DNA of 64,000 nt from Rhizomys pruinosus (lineage: Eukaryota > Chordata > Mammalia > Rodentia > Spalacidae), in contig VZQC01006700.1 in assembly GCA_009823505.1 (NCBI GenBank), positions 381,202-445,201 on the forward strand. Reading direction: 5' to 3'. The translations under genes were made by a program, and so were the position numbers. Position 1 is the first letter of the stretch. The number at the start of each line of letters is the position of its first letter. This document shows positions 59,886 through 64,000 of this stretch, in pieces. Below the pieces are notes generated by a model. The model was not told where the DNA came from. It saw only the letters and a list, made by a program, of their open reading frames with translations, and searched no databases.

Positions 59886-60255
59886 ATTTGTATCCATTTA
59901 TCATAAGCTGCTTTAAACAGTTATTTATTCATATACTTATCTCTTAAAATTGTTAAGACATGCCAAGTGTTTATTAAAATACCAAATTATAAACCACATA
60001 AGTAAAAAGTAAATATTTGAATATTTTAAATGTTTTCATTTAAAGTTAACTCCAATTTCCCAAAACTGTTTTTGTTTTTGATAGTTCTCTATTTCTCTAT
60101 NTGTCAACACTGAAACTTTGGAACTGTAAAATGAAAGTAAGAAAGATTACTATACAAAATGTCAGGAGATACCTAAATGACACTGTGGTAGCATATGTAT
60201 AAGCTTTGCTTTGATAGAATAGAATCAACATACATTTAAGAAATTGAAACACTGA

Positions 60256-60396
60256 TGCCAGGCATGGTTGCGCACACCTTTAATCCTAGCACTTGGGAGG
60301 CAGAGGAAGGTGGATCTCTGTGAGTTCAAGGCCAACCTGGTCTACAGAGTGAGCTTCAGGACAGCTGGGACTAAAGGGAGACCCTATGTCAAAAAA

Positions 60397-60435
<39 letters not shown>

Positions 60436-60460
60436 AGAAAGAAAGAAAGAAAGAAAGAAA

Positions 60461-60517
<57 letters not shown>
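60256..60517 (+). repeat. B1 SINE, sense, with (AAAT)n/(GAAA)n tail and 18-bp target duplication
   Basis: B1 to 60395, then AAAT units to about 60436 and GAAA units to the end. AAGAAATTGAAACACTGA at 60238-60255 is repeated at 60518-60535. Confidence 0.95.
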
Positions 60518-60521
<4 letters not shown>

Positions 60522-60792
60522 AATTGAAACACTGAAGCTCACTTTGCCTAAACTACAAAATTGGATGCATGAGCTTATTCTCCCTACAGCAAAGTGCCAA
60601 GAAATAAGAAACTTGAGTGTGAAAAAGGCAGAACACAACTGGCAAATCTCTGGATGCCAGAAAACATGCTACGATCTCTTCAGTGCTATCAAGTGCGTGA
60701 TGTTCACAAAGGAAAAGAATAAAAACCAAACAGGAGTACTGCACACAGCAGCAGCCAGCAGCAGCCTGTTCATTTAAGCATTTCACTCTTAC

Positions 60793-61034
60793 TTTTTCAG
60801 AATTATCTCAGATGCACCCTTGCTGAAGATCCGGTAACTTCCATCTGAATTTTTCAGGACAGTACTCATGGATTTCCTAACAGAATTGAAGGTATAGACT
60901 TTGTACAGTGCTTCTTCAGGTATTTCATTTCTGACATCCTGATAGTCTCGTTTTAAATCCAGAAGAAATCCCAGCAAGGCACATTCAGTTTTATTACCAA
61001 CGTGACGAGGCAATCCACCCTCTTTTTCTGGTGG
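60793..61034 (-). CDS. Atp2b1: Atp2b1 (PMCA1) internal coding exon, nucleotide-binding domain
   Basis: Plasma-membrane calcium-transporting ATPase 1 uses ATP to pump Ca2+ out of the cell. This 242-nt exon encodes about 80 residues from [15 protein letters not shown] to SEIILKK. It holds the FNSVRKSM motif of the N domain and the KGASE motif, whose lysine contacts ATP in P-type pumps. On the minus strand the exon follows a pyrimidine-rich stretch ending ACAG and is followed by the donor GTAAGA. It starts in phase 0 and ends with two bases (AA) of a split lysine codon. PMCA1 rather than PMCA2 is indicated by [17 protein letters not shown] and by the [20 protein letters not shown] stretch, which differ from the PMCA2 sequence I remember. 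One residue (GFLLDLK, where I recall GLLLDLK) may be a lineage difference or my memory. The frame is intact, so this is a spliced gene and not a retrocopy. Confidence 0.94.
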
Positions 61035-61774
61035 CTGTAAAAGAATAAAGGTTAGAAACTAGCATTAATTTGCTTTCTTATAAAAAATTTTAATTTATAA
61101 TGTAAACCAGAATGCAACATTCTGCAACAAACTGATGTAGAAAAGGCTGATTAATATAAGAATTTAAAGAACTCAGAGAGTGTGGCAGAAGGAGCCTGAG
61201 GCAAGAGTGTCATGGGTTCTGGGCTCAACCCCACCAGTTAAGTGAGCATTTGGCAAGGTTCCCTACTACTAGGGCCCTTGGCTTCAGTAGCTATAAGGAG
61301 GAGTACTTACGTCCCTAAAAGCAAACAACATAAGATGTACAAATTGTGTAGTCAATTCCTCATACACAGTGGAACTTAATTTCAATTCCATTTTTTTCCG
61401 CTTCCCATTTTTGGTGAATGTTTATATACTAAGTAATTCAAAATAAAATCAATTTTTACAACTTACAGTACTATTGTCTTAAATGTATGAAGAAATTTCA
61501 TTGTCTTCATGGTACTGTAACAAATACTTCCTTATAAAGTCATTACATTAGTATCAAGGGCACATGTGACCTTATTTTTAATTAAAGCAAAAGCTCAGAC
61601 TTCAAACTAGTAAAATGGCGAGACTAAATCCTTTAACTTTCTACTTCACCTATCCACTACCTATGCTTTCAGGAAACAACTTCCAATATTATTTTTATTC
61701 ATGGATTTCATAAACCACTGAGAGAAGTCAATCATAAATGTTAAACTGTTGGTTTAAATAAAAACTGAAAAATT
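61035..61774 (-). other. Atp2b1: Atp2b1 upstream intron (partial)
   Basis: This is the sequence 5' of the upstream exon on the minus strand. It has a polypyrimidine tract and ACAG acceptor at its exon end. It is otherwise AT-rich and single-copy-looking, with no further PMCA exon recognised. Its continuation past the N at 61894 is uncertain. Confidence 0.7.
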
Positions 61775-61893
61775 GCTGAGCATGGTGGCACATGCCTTTA
61801 ATCCCAGCACTCAGGAGGCAGAGGCAGGCAGATCTCTGTGAGTTCAAGGCCACCCTGGCCTACATATTGAGCTCTAGGCCAGCTGGGACTAAA
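61775..61893 (+). repeat. B1 SINE, sense, cut at an N
   Basis: B1 from GCTGAGCATGGTGGCACATG to AGCTGGGACTAAA, where N 61894 replaces the expected GGGAGACCCTGTCTC end and A-rich tail. Confidence 0.92.
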
Positions 61894-61894
61894 N

Positions 61895-62130
61895 ATGTAC
61901 TGAGGCCAGCAGATCTCCTGGAATCCACTGGGCCTTCAGCACCAGATTGGGACTACTGAGACATCCAGCCTTGCGGACTGAGCAGTTCCCTGGATTCTCA
62001 GCCTCTCCAGTGCGGCAAGGGTACTGTTGGACTCCCTGAACTCTGTCACGTGAGCAGATCAATAAATTGTATATAGCTATATATTCGTCCTGTTGCTTCT
62101 GTTTCTTTAGAGAACCCTGACTAATACACT
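61895..62130 (+). mobile_element. LTR-like dispersed repeat fragment
   Basis: Shares the CAGATTGGGACTACTGAGAC block with 32460-32500. Contains AATAAATTGTATATAG and ends GAGAACCCTGACTAATACAC. Family not assigned. Confidence 0.5.
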
Positions 62131-64000
62131 AATCCTCTATCAGATTTATAGCTCATGAAAATTTTTCTCTCATTCTTTGGGTTTACTCTTTACTGGAATG
62201 AATATATCTTTTGCTGAACAGAAGCTTTCTAATGTTATGGGATCACATTCGTCAGTTTGGGGCTTTAATTCCTGAGTGAGTGGAATCATGTTCTGAAAAT
62301 TTTCTTACACCTAGATCTCCTAGAGAACTGCTGATATTTTCTTCTAGCAGTTTCAGCATTTAAGGTTACAAATTGAGCTCTTTGATCCATTTGTAGCTGA
62401 TTTTTGTGTAGGGTGATATGTGTCTGATTTCTTTTTTCTACAAGTGACTGTCCAGTTTCCCCACCATAATTTGTTGAAGATACTGTTTTTTTCCAGGATA
62501 TAGTTTTGACAACTTTTTCAAAATCAGATGACTGTAGTTACATGCAGTTATTTTGGGATCTTATATTTTATTCCACTGATCTACATGTTTGTTTTTATGC
62601 CAGTATCATGATGTTTTAAATTACCACATCTCTTTAATATAGTTTGAAAACCAGCATGATAACCTCTCTAGGATTTTTCATTTTCCTCAGAATGTTTTGG
62701 CTGTCTGGATTCTTTTGTGCTTCTGTAAGAATTTTTAGGATTGTTTTTAATTCTGTGAAGAATGTCATGGGATTGATATGATTGCATTGAGTCTGTACTT
62801 GTTTTTGGCAATATTGTAATTTTCCAATATTAATTCTACCATTTCAGAAGCATGGGAGGATTGTCTTCTTAAATATCTTTCTTCAGAGATTAGAAGTTTT
62901 CACCGTAGAGTTCTCTCACCTGTCTATTTCTAGAAATTCTTAGGCTATTGTATGTGAGCGTGTGACCTTGATGACTTTCTGTACATGCTTGTCAATGGTA
63001 AGTGAAAAGTGTACTGACTTTGTCGATTAATTTTGTATCCTGGTACTTTGATAAAAGTCTTAGTCATTTACACAAATTTTCTGGTGGAATTTTGGTATTG
63101 TCTATCATCTGCAAATAAGAATAATCTGATTTGTTTTTTCCTTATTTGTATACTTTGAATTTTCTTCTCTTATCTTATTGCCATAGTTAAGGCTTCAAGC
63201 ACTATATTGAAAATGTGTGGAGATGCGGACAGCCTTTTTCGTTTCTGTTATTAATGGGATTGCTTTGGATTTTTCCCAGTTACAGTGATATTTCTTCTGT
63301 GTTTATAATACGGCCTTTATTATGTTGAGGTATGTCTCTATTTTCTCTAGGAAATTTAGCATGTTGACATGTTGGATTTTGTCAAAGGCCTTTTCTGTAT
63401 CTTTCGAAATGATCATGTGATTTAAAAAATTTAATTCCATTCATATAATTTACTATATTTATCGATTTACATATGTTGAAACAACCCTGCATCTCCAGGA
63501 CAAAGTTAACGTGACCATGCTGGATGATCTATCTGATGTACCTCTATCCAGTTTTCCAGTATTTTATTGAGAAGGTTTGCATCTATATTCATCAGATATA
63601 TTGGCCTCTTTTTAGTTCATCATTTATCTTGTTTATGTTTTAGAGTAATACTGGCTTCCTAGAACTCCTTTTGTTTTATTTTGGAATAACTCAAGATATA
63701 TTGTTTGTAGTTCTTTTTGAAGGTCTGGTAGAATTCCATTGTGTATCCATCTGGACCTGGGCTGTTTGAGTCAGAAAGCTTTGTATTACTGTTTCAATCC
63801 CCTTATTTGTAATAGGTCTGTTTAATCTGTTGGTCTTCATTTGGTTTAACTCTGGTGGTACAAATGAATCTATAAATTAATCCATTTTTTAGGTGCCTAT
63901 CCTAATGGATTAGAGGATTTTAAAGTATTCTCATATGATATTCTAAATTTATTTGATATCTATCATAATGTTCTTCTCTATACATCTGATTATGTTAACT
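62131..64000 (-). mobile_element. L1 ORF2 (reverse-transcriptase and C-terminal part), antisense, cut by window end
   Basis: The words GTAGCTGATTTTTGTGTAGG, GTTTCCCCACCATAATTTGT, CCAGTATCATGATGTTTT, GAATTCCATTGTGTATCCATC and TGGACCTGGGCTGTTTGAG follow the reversed order of L1 ORF2. Many substitutions; no intact frame. It lies beyond the N at 61894, next to the Atp2b1 segment. Confidence 0.85.

Larger units (their letters stand above)
57738..60792 (-). other. Atp2b1: Atp2b1 intron between the two recognised exons
   Basis: The intron is 3,055 nt, starts GTAAGA and ends TTTTAG on the minus strand, and joins two exons of matching phase. It contains a CT repeat with an antisense B1, a degenerate B1-like fragment, an ID-B1 composite SINE, a B1 with a long (AAAT)n/(GAAA)n tail, and one N at 60101. 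Nothing else coding was recognised. Confidence 0.88.

Noticed and set aside
57500..61034. Atp2b1 processed pseudogene
   Set aside because: The two coding blocks are separated by a 3-kb intron with proper splice sites and have no stops, so they are not a retrocopy.

Overview
The window looks like repeat-rich, AT-rich nuclear DNA of a myomorph rodent. It carries many B1 (7SL-derived) and B2/B3-type (tRNA-derived) SINEs, one B4 and one ID-B1 composite, and many old L1 (LINE-1) pieces. The B1 and B2 copies differ from the house-mouse versions I remember, so I do not assign a species. There is no bacterial, phage, plasmid or CRISPR content. Most open reading frames are accidental frames in repeats or decayed L1 ORF2.

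The only cellular gene I can support is Atp2b1 (plasma-membrane Ca2+ pump PMCA1) on the minus strand. Two intact coding exons lie at 60793-61034 (upstream) and 57500-57737 (downstream). Splice sites match, and the reading phase joins across a 3.06-kb intron. They encode part of the nucleotide-binding domain and the start of the return to the P domain. No other Atp2b1 exon was recognised, either in the 57.5 kb downstream or in the last 3 kb.

Layout. 1-8.6 kb: L1 3' ends, one split by a TSD-flanked insertion, plus opposed B2 SINEs forming a palindrome. 8.6-11.5 kb: a minus-strand LTR-retroelement remnant, related to fragments at 43.9, 51.6 and 55.9-57.0 kb. 11.5-24.7 kb: mostly unrecognised DNA with scattered SINEs, including three B1 copies stacked at one target site (23.0-23.5 kb). 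24.7-29.1 kb: an antisense L1 3' end split by a 1.76-kb element with repeated ends and a 6-bp target duplication, then a sense L1 3'UTR. 29.1-31.4 kb: nothing recognised. 31.4-35.5 kb: several L1 3' ends. About 36.3-42.0 kb: a long decayed L1 with later insertions. 42.3-50.5 kb: L1 3'UTR blocks in both orientations. 50.5-55.2 kb: an error-like stretch where repeat copies are full of small indels and CpGs. 55.6-55.9 kb: a 16-bp minisatellite beside an LTR-like sequence. 57.0-61.9 kb: the Atp2b1 gene segment. 62.1-64.0 kb: antisense L1 ORF2.

Five single N bases (37100, 55215, 56684, 60101, 61894) may be compressed gaps or contig joins. Order and adjacency across them, including how the Atp2b1 segment sits beside the rest, should not be taken for granted. 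I found no convincing new biological system. The best leads are the unnamed LTR-element family, the 16-bp minisatellite, the B1 triple insertion and the isolated Atp2b1 exons.
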